DNA of 64,000 nucleotides from contig NZ_QJTC01000014.1 in assembly GCF_003217575.1 (NCBI RefSeq), positions 39,692 through 103,691 on the forward strand. Reading direction: 5' to 3'. Shown here piece by piece: positions 56,794 through 64,000 of the stretch (positions are counted from its first letter, which is position 1; every line of letters begins with the position of its first letter). The notes under the pieces were generated by a model. That model searched no databases and had not been told where the DNA came from. It was given only the letters and a program-made list of their open reading frames with translations. The stretch comes from Xylophilus ampelinus. GTDB lineage: Bacteria > Pseudomonadota > Gammaproteobacteria > Burkholderiales > Burkholderiaceae_C. A program made the position numbers and the translations under genes.

Positions 56794-58008
56794 GTGCCGT
56801 TCCCAACCCCTCCCGCAGCCCCGGACGTGCCGGCTCCGGCGGACGCCGTGGGCCGCACCGTCGAAGGAAACGGGCGGCCCGGTCCGGTGGGCCGGCCGGG
56901 CGGCGGGCTCCTGACCTCCGCTTGGCCGCTGGCGCTGGCCTATGCGGTGCTGGTGGTCTACGCCAGCCTCTACCCGTTCGACAGCTGGCGCGACCAGGGC
57001 ATCGCGCCCTGGGCCTTCCTCACCGCGCCGCTGCCGCGCTGGTGGACCGGCTTCGACGTCACCTCCAACGTGCTGGGCTACGCGCCGCTGGGCTTCCTGG
57101 CCGCGCTGGCCGCGCTGCGCACCGGCCGCGGCCCGCGCGGCGTCCTGACGGCGGTGGCGGCCTGCGCGCTGCTGTCGCTGCTGCTCGAATCGTTGCAGAG
57201 CTACATGCCGGTGCGGGTGCCCTCCAACGTCGACCTGGCGCTGAACGCCGCCGGCGCCACGGCCGGCGCGGCGGTGGCCTGGGGCCTGGAGTGGCTCGGC
57301 GCCATCGCCCGCTGGGACCGGGTGCGGGCCCGCTGGCTCGAGCCTGAATCGCGCGGCGCGCTGGTGCTGCTGGCGCTCTGGCCGGTCGCGCTGTTGTTCC
57401 CGGTGGCGGTGCCCTTCGGCCTGGGTCAGGTGCTCGAACGGCTGGAGGAAACGCTGGCCCTGCTGCTGGAGGACACTCCCTTCCTCGAATGGATGCCGAT
57501 GCGCGAGGTCGAGCTGCAGCCGCTGATTCCCGGCGCAGAGCTGCTCTGCGTGACGCTGGGCGCGCTGGTGCCGGTGCTGCTGGCCAACTGCATCGTGCAG
57601 GGCCGGCGTGCGCGGGCGGTGGCCTCGGCCCTGGTGCTGACGGCGGGCGTGGCGGCGACGGCGCTGTCGTCCGCGCTGACCTACGGGCCGTCGCACGTCG
57701 GGGTGTGGCTGAGCTTTCCGGTGCAGGTAGGGCTGGCGACGGCGGTGGTGCTGGGCATCGGCACGCCGGCGGTGCCGCAGCGCGGCTGCGCGGCGGTGGC
57801 GCTGCTGCTGCTGGTGGTGCACCTGAATGTGCTGAACGACGCGCCCACCAGCGCCTATTTCGCCCAGACGCTGCAGACGTGGGAGCAGGGTCGCTTCATC
57901 CGCTTCCACGGCGTGGTGCAGTGGCTCGGCTGGGTCTGGCCCTACGCGGCGCTCGGCTGGCTGCTGATGCGGGTCTCGCGGCGCCCGCCGCGCCGGCCCG
58001 CTGCCTAG
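56794..58008 (+). CDS. VanZ-like membrane protein
   Basis: A 404-residue protein with a GTG start 3 bases after hemJ. A Pro/Gly-rich cytoplasmic N-terminus (about 45 residues) is followed by about ten helices. The first half carries the VanZ-like pattern (YASLYPFDSW ... NVLGYAPLGFLAAL ... ESLQSYMPVRVPSNVDLALNAAG). Members are of unknown function in most bacteria; VanZ itself gives teicoplanin tolerance. Probably co-transcribed with hemJ. Confidence 0.75.
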   Translation: MPFPTPPAAPDVPAPADAVGRTVEGNGRPGPVGRPGGGLLTSAWPLALAYAVLVVYASLYPFDSWRDQGIAPWAFLTAPLPRWWTGFDVTSNVLGYAPLGFLAALAALRTGRGPRGVLTAVAACALLSLLLESLQSYMPVRVPSNVDLALNAAGATAGAAVAWGLEWLGAIARWDRVRARWLEPESRGALVLLALWPVALLFPVAVPFGLGQVLERLEETLALLLEDTPFLEWMPMREVELQPLIPGAELLCVTLGALVPVLLANCIVQGRRARAVASALVLTAGVAATALSSALTYGPSHVGVWLSFPVQVGLATAVVLGIGTPAVPQRGCAAVALLLLVVHLNVLNDAPTSAYFAQTLQTWEQGRFIRFHGVVQWLGWVWPYAALGWLLMRVSRRPPRRPAA

Positions 58009-58017
58009 AATGGCGCG

Positions 58018-58386
58018 ATGAGCTCCACGACGACCACCACGGAAGCGCCCGCGGCGCAGCCCCCTTACTACGAACGCCACATCTTCTTCTGCCTCAACGA
58101 GCGCAAGGGCGGCGAGGACAGCTGCGCGGTGCACGACGCGCAGGCCGGCTTCGACCGCTGCAAGTCGCGGGTCAAGGCGGCGGGCCTGGCGGGCGTCGGC
58201 AAGGTGCGGGTCAACAAGGCCGGCTGCCTCGATCGCTGCGCCGGCGGGCCGGTGGCGGTGGTCTATCCGGAGGCCACCTGGTATACCTTCGTGGATGCGG
58301 CCGACGTCGACGAGATCGTCGATTCGCACCTCCGGAACGGCCGGGTCGTCGAGCGGCTGCTGCTGCCGCCGGACGTCGGCCGCTGA
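58018..58386 (+). CDS. Thioredoxin-like [2Fe-2S] ferredoxin
   Basis: A 122-residue protein. HIFFCLNERKGGEDSC gives the first two cysteines and AGCLDRCAGGPVAVVYPE the second pair, the pattern of thioredoxin-fold [2Fe-2S] ferredoxins (COG3411). It starts with a Thr-rich stretch of about 12 residues. It is 9 bases from the VanZ-like gene and may serve as an electron carrier; the partner is unknown. Confidence 0.87.
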   Translation: MSSTTTTTEAPAAQPPYYERHIFFCLNERKGGEDSCAVHDAQAGFDRCKSRVKAAGLAGVGKVRVNKAGCLDRCAGGPVAVVYPEATWYTFVDAADVDEIVDSHLRNGRVVERLLLPPDVGR

Positions 58387-58404
58387 CGCGCGCCTCTCCC
58401 GATT

Positions 58405-58467
58405 TTCAAGCCGAAAGTGCCTGCAGCCAGCGTCCCACGCCGGCCTTCAGCTATCAAATTAATAGTA
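58405..58467 (-). repeat. Dispersed TGCTAT...ATAGC repeat, copy 8 (abuts a start codon)
   Basis: Plus strand: CCGAAAGTGCCTGCAGCC ... TTCAGCTATCAAATTAATAG, matching copy 4 in the same orientation. It fills the spacer between the ferredoxin and hydrolase genes and reaches the hydrolase ATG at 58467, leaving no clear ribosome-binding site. Confidence 0.7.
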
Positions 58468-59105
58468 TGCCGATGAACGCCCAGACCCAGGCCCTGCAAC
58501 TCACCGGCGCCGCCGGTGCGATCGAGGCCGCCCGCGACACGCCCGAAGCCGGCACGCCGTCGCGCGGCACGGTGGTCATCTGCCATCCGCATCCGCTCTT
58601 CGGCGGCACGATGGACAACAAGGTGGTGCAGACGATGGCGCGCGCCTTCGTGCAGTGCGGCTGGACGGCGGTGCGCTTCAATTTCCGCGGAGTGGGCGGC
58701 AGCGCCGGTGTGTACGACGAGGGACGCGCCGAGGCCGACGACCTGCGTGCGGTGATCGACCAGGCCGCGGCCGCCGGCCCGCTGGCGCTCGCGGGCTTTT
58801 CCTTCGGCTCCTTCGTCGCCAGCCAGGCGATCGCCGCGCTCTGGGAGACCCGGCCGGTCGAGAAGATCGTCTTCGTCGGCACCGCTACCTCGCGCTTCGC
58901 GGTGGCACCGGTGCCGCCCGCCGCGCACGCGCGCACCCTGGTCGTCCACGGCGAGCACGACGACACGGTGCCGCTCGCCGACGTGATGGACTGGGCGCGG
59001 CCGCAGACACTTCCTGTGACCGTCGTTCCCGGTGGCGGCCATTTTTTTCACGGACAATTGCCGCTGCTCAAGGGGCTGGTGATGCGCCACCTGCTCGTAC
59101 CCTGA
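58467..59105 (+). CDS. Alpha/beta hydrolase (YcjY/dienelactone-like)
   Basis: A 212-residue cytoplasmic hydrolase. VVICHPHPLFGGTMDNKVV is the characteristic start of this group, VRFNFRGVGGSAG follows, the nucleophile elbow is GFSFGS, and HGEHDDTVP and GGGHFFHG supply Asp and His. Substrate unknown. The start is ATG 58467 or 58473; the upstream region is a dispersed repeat. Confidence 0.85.
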   Translation: MPMNAQTQALQLTGAAGAIEAARDTPEAGTPSRGTVVICHPHPLFGGTMDNKVVQTMARAFVQCGWTAVRFNFRGVGGSAGVYDEGRAEADDLRAVIDQAAAAGPLALAGFSFGSFVASQAIAALWETRPVEKIVFVGTATSRFAVAPVPPAAHARTLVVHGEHDDTVPLADVMDWARPQTLPVTVVPGGGHFFHGQLPLLKGLVMRHLLVP

Positions 59106-59158
59106 GCGCCATATCCGCGTTCCTTTTCCGACGCCTTGCCCGAAATCTCCTGCCTCCC

Positions 59159-60337
59159 ATGATCCGCTTCCTGCCGTCGCTCCGCGCGCTCGTCGTCTTC
59201 GCCGCGCTCGCCGCACCGTTCCTCGCCGCGTCCCCGGCCTTCGCCCAGGCGCCGCAGGCCCCCGAGATCGCCGCGCGCGCCTACCTGCTGCTCGACGTCA
59301 CCGCCGGCCAGACGCTGGCCCAGAAAGATGCAGAGATGCCGGTCGAGCCGGCCTCGCTCACCAAGCTGATGTCGGCCTACATCATCTTCGACGCGCTGAA
59401 ATCCAAGAAGATCACGCTGCAGCAGACCCTGCCGGTCAGCCAGCGCGCCTGGAAGATGCCGGGTTCCCGCATGTTCATCGACCCGAAGATGCAGGTGCCG
59501 GTCGAAGACCTGCTCAGGGGCCTGATCGTCCAGTCGGGCAACGACGCCACCATGGCGCTGGCCGAGGGCGTGGGCGGCACCGCCGAGCGCTTCGTGCAGA
59601 TGATGAACGACCAGGCCAAGGTCCTGGGCCTGAAGAACACCACCTACAAGAATCCCGAGGGCCTTACCGAGCCCGGCCACACTACCACCGCGCGCGACCT
59701 GGGCATCCTGGCCACCCGGCTGATGAAGGATTTCCCCGAGTACATCGGCTACTACGCGCTGAAGGAATACCGCTACCCCGGCACCCCCGCCAGCAACAGC
59801 CACAACCGCAACACCCTGCTGTTCCGCGACCCGACGGTCGACGGCTTGAAGACCGGTCATACCAACGCCGCCGGCTACTGTCTGGTGGCGACGGCCAAGC
59901 GCGATTTTCCGGGCGTCGGCCAGCGCCGGCTGCTCTCGATCGTGCTGGGTGCCTCGGGCGAGAGCGCCCGCGCCAACGAATCGCAGAAGCTGCTCAACTG
60001 GGGCTACACCGCCTACGAGGGCGTAAAGCTGTTCGACGCCAACCAGGCCGTCGTCACGCCGAGCGTCTGGAAGGGCACCAGCAACGCCATCAAGCTCGGC
60101 CGCCCCGAGGCGATCGTCGTCGCGGTGCCCGCCGGCAGCGCCGGCAAGGTGAAGACCGACGTCTCGCGGCCCGATCCGCTGGTGGCACCCTTCGACAAGG
60201 GCCAGGCCGTCGGCACGCTGAAGGTGTCGCTGGCCGACCAGCCGTTGCTCGACGTACCGCTGGTGGCGCTCGAGGCGGTGCCGCTGGCCGGCTTCCTCGG
60301 CCGCAGCTGGGATTCGATCCGCCTCTGGATCAAGTGA
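59159..60337 (+). CDS. dacC: D-alanyl-D-alanine carboxypeptidase (PBP5/6 family)
   Basis: A 392-residue low-molecular-weight PBP trimming the pentapeptide of peptidoglycan. The signal peptide ends near AFAQA (residue 24). SLTK has the active Ser66 and Lys69; SGNDA and KTGHT (Lys231) complete the site. The C-terminal beta domain and an amphipathic end (FLGRSWDSIRLWIK) anchor it to the membrane. Whether it equals DacA or DacC is not decided by the sequence. Confidence 0.92.
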   Translation: MIRFLPSLRALVVFAALAAPFLAASPAFAQAPQAPEIAARAYLLLDVTAGQTLAQKDAEMPVEPASLTKLMSAYIIFDALKSKKITLQQTLPVSQRAWKMPGSRMFIDPKMQVPVEDLLRGLIVQSGNDATMALAEGVGGTAERFVQMMNDQAKVLGLKNTTYKNPEGLTEPGHTTTARDLGILATRLMKDFPEYIGYYALKEYRYPGTPASNSHNRNTLLFRDPTVDGLKTGHTNAAGYCLVATAKRDFPGVGQRRLLSIVLGASGESARANESQKLLNWGYTAYEGVKLFDANQAVVTPSVWKGTSNAIKLGRPEAIVVAVPAGSAGKVKTDVSRPDPLVAPFDKGQAVGTLKVSLADQPLLDVPLVALEAVPLAGFLGRSWDSIRLWIK

Positions 60338-60385
60338 TCGCCCGGTAGCCGTCGCGAAGCACCCACGGGCCGCAGGGCCGGGGCC

Positions 60386-60414
60386 TTGTCGCGCCAAGTC
60401 CGCGCTGATACATT
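60386..60414 (+). promoter_or_regulatory. Probable sigma-70 promoter of the str operon
   Basis: TTGTCG, 17 bases, then TACATT, about 70 bases before rpsL. The -35 matches 4 of 6 and the -10 matches 4 of 6 consensus bases, with ideal spacing. Confidence 0.5.
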
Positions 60415-60482
60415 AGAAGGCTTTTCGGAATTTCCGAAGGGTTTCACGTTTTCGTTCAAGTCAAACGTTTAGGGACGTTTTA

Positions 60483-60860
60483 ATGCCAACCATCAATCAG
60501 CTCGTGCGTCAGGGCCGCGAGGTCGAAAAGACCAAGTCGAAAAGCCCCGCGATGCAAAACTCGCCGCAGCGCCGCGGCGTGTGCACCCGCGTGTACACCA
60601 CCACCCCCAAGAAGCCCAATTCCGCACTGCGCAAGGTCGCGAAGGTTCGCCTGACCAACGGCTTCGAAGTCATTTCCTACATCGGCGGCGAAGGCCACAA
60701 CCTTCAGGAGCACAGCGTCGTGCTGGTCCGTGGCGGCCGCGTGAAAGATCTGCCGGGTGTGCGTTACCACATCGTCCGTGGTTCGCTCGACCTGCAAGGC
60801 GTCAAGGATCGCAAGCAGTCGCGCTCCAAGTACGGTGCCAAGAAGCCCAAGGCCAAGTAA
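60483..60860 (+). CDS. rpsL: 30S ribosomal protein S12
   Basis: A 125-residue ribosomal protein at the decoding centre. [38 protein letters not shown] and [21 protein letters not shown] are standard. The lysine in the PKKPNS loop, whose substitution gives streptomycin resistance in other bacteria, is the wild-type residue. First gene of the str operon. A 152-base spacer to rpsG has GC-rich inverted segments but no gene. Confidence 0.98.
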   Translation: MPTINQLVRQGREVEKTKSKSPAMQNSPQRRGVCTRVYTTTPKKPNSALRKVAKVRLTNGFEVISYIGGEGHNLQEHSVVLVRGGRVKDLPGVRYHIVRGSLDLQGVKDRKQSRSKYGAKKPKAK

Positions 60861-61012
60861 GCCCTGCGCTTTCGTCAGAATTCAAGGTGCTGTTTTCCGC
60901 GTGGCGCGGAGAGGCAGCGTAGTGACCCGATGTCCGGGTCGAGTAAGTGAGAGTCCTGCTGGCTCTCGCGGTGTCCGCCAGGATGCCAACTGAAGCAAAC
61001 AAGAGGTGAAAA

Positions 61013-61486
61013 ATGCCACGTCGTCGCGAAGTTCCCAAACGTGAAATCCTGCCCGACCCTAAGTACGGCAATGTCGAACTCTCGAAGTTCATGAACGTGA
61101 TCATGGAAGGCGGCAAGAAGGCCGTCGCCGAGCGCATCATCTACGGCGCGCTCGACCTGATCGAGAAGAAAAATCCTGACAAGGACCCGCTGGAAGCCTT
61201 CGTCGTTGCGATCAACAACGTCAAGCCGATGGTAGAAGTGAAGTCCCGCCGCGTCGGCGGTGCCAACTACCAAGTGCCCGTCGAAGTGCGTCCGGTCCGT
61301 CGCCTGGCCCTGTCCATGCGCTGGATCAAGGAAGCCGCCCGCAAGCGTGGCGAGAAGTCCATGGCCCAGCGCCTGGCCAACGAGTTGCTCGAAGCGACCG
61401 AAGGCCGTGGCGGCGCCATGAAGAAGCGCGACGAAGTGCACCGCATGGCAGAAGCCAACAAGGCCTTCAGCCACTTCCGCTTCTAA
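61013..61486 (+). CDS. rpsG: 30S ribosomal protein S7
   Basis: A 157-residue primary 16S rRNA-binding protein, with [38 protein letters not shown] and AIN-type helices typical of S7. GAGGTG precedes the ATG. S7 is the translational repressor of the str operon in E. coli; whether the spacer here holds its target is not evident. Confidence 0.98.
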   Translation: MPRRREVPKREILPDPKYGNVELSKFMNVIMEGGKKAVAERIIYGALDLIEKKNPDKDPLEAFVVAINNVKPMVEVKSRRVGGANYQVPVEVRPVRRLALSMRWIKEAARKRGEKSMAQRLANELLEATEGRGGAMKKRDEVHRMAEANKAFSHFRF

Positions 61487-61521
61487 AAACTGTCACAGCT
61501 GTCTCTCACAACAGACAGGTC

Positions 61522-61570
61522 GGAAGCCCGATCCACCGAAAACGGTGGGCGGGCTTCCGTCCGTTAACGG
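61522..61570 (+). promoter_or_regulatory. Strong hairpin and palindrome upstream of fusA
   Basis: GGAAGCCC ... CCACCG-AAAA-CGGTGG ... GGGCTTCC forms a long stem (61522-61558). It is followed by the 10-base palindrome CCGTTAACGG (61561-61570) that runs into the fusA ribosome-binding site. No T run follows, so it is not a simple terminator. Confidence 0.6.
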
Positions 61571-61580
61571 AGTAAATTTC

Positions 61581-63680
61581 ATGTCCCGCAAGACCCCCAT
61601 CGAGCGCTACCGCAACATCGGTATCTCCGCGCACATCGACGCCGGCAAGACCACGACGACCGAGCGCATCCTGTTCTATACCGGCGTGAACCACAAGATC
61701 GGTGAAGTGCACGATGGCGCGGCCACCATGGACTGGATGGAACAAGAGCAGGAGCGTGGCATCACGATCACCTCCGCCGCGACCACCTGCTTCTGGAAGG
61801 GCATGGCCGGCAAGTTCGACGAACACCGCATCAACATCATCGACACCCCGGGCCACGTCGACTTCACCATCGAAGTCGAGCGCTCGATGCGCGTGCTCGA
61901 CGGCGCGGTCATGGTCTACGACGCCGTCGGCGGCGTGCAGCCTCAATCGGAAACCGTCTGGCGCCAGGCCAACAAGTACCGCGTCCCGCGTCTCGCGTTC
62001 GTCAACAAGATGGACCGCACCGGCGCCAACTTCCTGCGCGTGCGCCAGATGATGATCGACCGCCTGAAGGCCAACCCGGTCGTGATCCAGATTCCGATCG
62101 GCGCCGAGGACAAGTTCCAGGGCATCGTCGACCTGGTCAAGATGAAGGCCATCATCTGGGACGAAGACAAGGGCGTGACTTTCCAGTACGGCGAGATTCC
62201 CGCCGACATCGCCGATGTCTGCAACGAATACCGCGAGAAGCTGGTCGAAGCCGCTGCCGAAGCCAGCGAAGAGCTGATGAACAAATACCTCGAAGGCGAA
62301 ACGCTGACCGAGGAAGAGATCAAGGCCGCGATCCGCCAGCGCACCATCGCCGGCGAGATCCAGCCGATGCTGTGTGGCTCCGCGTTCAAGAACAAGGGCG
62401 TGCAAGCCATGCTCGACGCGGTCGTCGAATACATGCCCGCGCCGACCGACATTCCGCCGGTGTCCGGCACCGACGAAGACGAAGCGCCGGTGGTCCGCAA
62501 GGCCGACGACGAGGAGAAGTTCTCGGCGCTGGCGTTCAAGCTGATGACCGACCCGTTCGTGGGCCAGCTGACCTTCGTGCGCGTTTACTCCGGCGTGTTG
62601 AGCAAGGGCGACAGCGTCTACAACCCGGTGCGCGGCAAGAAGGAGCGCATCGGCCGGATCGTGCAGATGCACGCCAACAACCGCGAGGAAGTCAGCGAAA
62701 TCCGCGCTGGCGACATCGCCGCCTGCGTGGGCCTGAAGGAAGTGACCACCGGCGAGACCCTGTGCGATCCGACCTCCATCGTGACCCTCGAGCGCATGGT
62801 GTTCCCGGAATCGGTGATCTCCCAGGCCGTCGAGCCGAAGACCAAGGTCGACCAGGAAAAGATGGGCATCGCGCTGCAGCGCCTGGCCCAGGAAGATCCT
62901 TCGTTCCGCGTGAAGACCGACGAAGAATCCGGCCAGACCATCATTTCGGGCATGGGCGAGCTTCACCTCGAAATCATCGTGGACCGGATGAAGCGCGAGT
63001 TCGGCGTGGAAGCCAACGTCGGCAAGCCCCAGGTGGCCTACCGCGAAACCATCCGCAAGACGGTCGAAGAAGCCGAAGGCAAGTTCGTGCGCCAGTCGGG
63101 CGGCAAGGGCCAGTACGGCCACGTGGTGCTCAAGATCGAGCCGAACGAAGCCGGCAAGGGCATCGAGTTCGTCGACGCGATCAAGGGCGGCGTTGTGCCG
63201 CGCGAGTTCATCCCCGCGGTGGAAAAAGGCATCAACGAGGCGGTGACCCAGGGCGTGCTGGCCGGTTATCCGGTCGTCGACGTCAAGGTCACGCTGCATT
63301 TCGGCTCGTACCACGACGTGGACTCGAACGAACTCGCGTTCAAGATGGCCGCGATCTTCGGTTTCAAGGAAGGCTGCCGCAAGGCCGGCCCGGTGATCCT
63401 GGAGCCGATGATGGCGGTGGAAGTGGAAACGCCCGAAGACTATGCCGGAAACGTGATGGGCGACCTGTCCTCGCGTCGCGGCATGGTGCAGGGCATGGAC
63501 GACATGATCGGCGGCGGCAAGGCGATCAAGGCCGAAGTCCCGTTGTCGGAAATGTTCGGTTACTCGACCACGCTGCGTTCGATGTCGCAAGGCCGCGCCA
63601 CGTACACGATGGAGTTCAAGCACTACGCCGAAGCGCCTCGCAACGTGTCGGAAGCCATCATGGCGGCTCGCGCCAAATAA
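61581..63680 (+). CDS. fusA: Elongation factor G
   Basis: A 699-residue GTPase driving ribosomal translocation. G1 is [14 protein letters not shown]2 [12 protein letters not shown]3 DTPGHVDF and G4 NKMDRTGA; domains II-V follow at normal length. ATG 61581 with CGGAG upstream is the natural start; the ORF extension to 61545 covers the hairpin. It lies between rpsG and tuf as in the canonical str operon. Confidence 0.98.
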   Translation: MSRKTPIERYRNIGISAHIDAGKTTTTERILFYTGVNHKIGEVHDGAATMDWMEQEQERGITITSAATTCFWKGMAGKFDEHRINIIDTPGHVDFTIEVERSMRVLDGAVMVYDAVGGVQPQSETVWRQANKYRVPRLAFVNKMDRTGANFLRVRQMMIDRLKANPVVIQIPIGAEDKFQGIVDLVKMKAIIWDEDKGVTFQYGEIPADIADVCNEYREKLVEAAAEASEELMNKYLEGETLTEEEIKAAIRQRTIAGEIQPMLCGSAFKNKGVQAMLDAVVEYMPAPTDIPPVSGTDEDEAPVVRKADDEEKFSALAFKLMTDPFVGQLTFVRVYSGVLSKGDSVYNPVRGKKERIGRIVQMHANNREEVSEIRAGDIAACVGLKEVTTGETLCDPTSIVTLERMVFPESVISQAVEPKTKVDQEKMGIALQRLAQEDPSFRVKTDEESGQTIISGMGELHLEIIVDRMKREFGVEANVGKPQVAYRETIRKTVEEAEGKFVRQSGGKGQYGHVVLKIEPNEAGKGIEFVDAIKGGVVPREFIPAVEKGINEAVTQGVLAGYPVVDVKVTLHFGSYHDVDSNELAFKMAAIFGFKEGCRKAGPVILEPMMAVEVETPEDYAGNVMGDLSSRRGMVQGMDDMIGGGKAIKAEVPLSEMFGYSTTLRSMSQGRATYTMEFKHYAEAPRNVSEAIMAARAK

Positions 63681-63686
63681 GGCTGA

Positions 63687-64000
<314 letters not shown>

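Overview
The window is high-GC DNA coding densely on both strands. Its gene content and synteny point to a betaproteobacterium of the family Comamonadaceae (Burkholderiales): gatCAB divergent from mreBCD-mrdA, the rpsL-rpsG-fusA-tuf 'str' operon, a TctC/Bug-type binding protein, a CHCC zinc-finger protein next to ilvE, and alr divergent from lplT. Short dispersed repeats of the TGCTAT...ATAGC type also fit that family. The genus cannot be fixed from the sequence alone. I see no rRNA, tRNA, CRISPR array, prophage or intact insertion sequence.

Layout. 1-2.3 kb: the 5' part of a chemoreceptor gene behind a sigma-28 type promoter, then an AsmA-like protein. 2.3-5.0 kb: an omega-aminotransferase, followed by a decayed stretch holding relics of an AAA ATPase / DUF4276 gene pair. 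5.0-14.5 kb: an alpha/beta hydrolase, a TctC-type binding protein, a palindromic element, a four-helix-bundle protein, alanine racemase coupled to a membrane protein, the lysophospholipid transporter LplT, an EamA exporter and a GH37 trehalase. 14.5-19.4 kb: ilvE, a zinc-finger protein and a translationally coupled LPS/glycan block (GT2, O-antigen ligase, GT4). 19.4-27.2 kb: a LysR/MFS divergent pair, a two-component system, AmpG permease, an M48 peptidase and an MBL-fold hydrolase.

27.4-37.8 kb is the most distinctive block: ten same-strand, tightly packed genes. They encode allophanate hydrolase (AtzF), an AtzH-like protein, a complete BMP-type ABC importer (binding protein, two permeases, double ATPase), a formamidase-like amidase, a biuret hydrolase (BiuH) homologue, a second isochorismatase-like cysteine hydrolase and a GntR regulator. 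Together they describe uptake and stepwise hydrolysis of a urea-oligomer type nitrogen source: biuret, and plausibly triuret through the second cysteine hydrolase, to allophanate, then CO2 and ammonia.

37.8-49.3 kb holds housekeeping genes: exonuclease III, pyrE, gatCAB (with a strikingly low-GC internal segment in gatB), mreBCD and the elongation transpeptidase PBP2 (mrdA). No rodA follows mrdA in this window. 49.3-60.4 kb: a candidate leftward small RNA with its own terminator, a DsbA-fold isomerase, dienelactone hydrolase, a PAS protein with a chemoreceptor-like tail, LysR, a small secreted protein, a CorA-type transporter, hemB and hemJ as a divergent haem pair, a VanZ-like protein, a thioredoxin-like ferredoxin, a hydrolase and a DacC-type carboxypeptidase. 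60.4-64.0 kb: rpsL, rpsG, fusA and the first codons of tuf.

Two repeat families run through the window. One (eight copies) carries a TGCTAT...ATAGC terminus; single copies lie inside a coding sequence, supply a stop codon, or touch a start codon. The other (four copies, about 86-92 bases) lies only between co-transcribed genes, starts 5-13 bases after a stop codon, and always has the same orientation relative to transcription.
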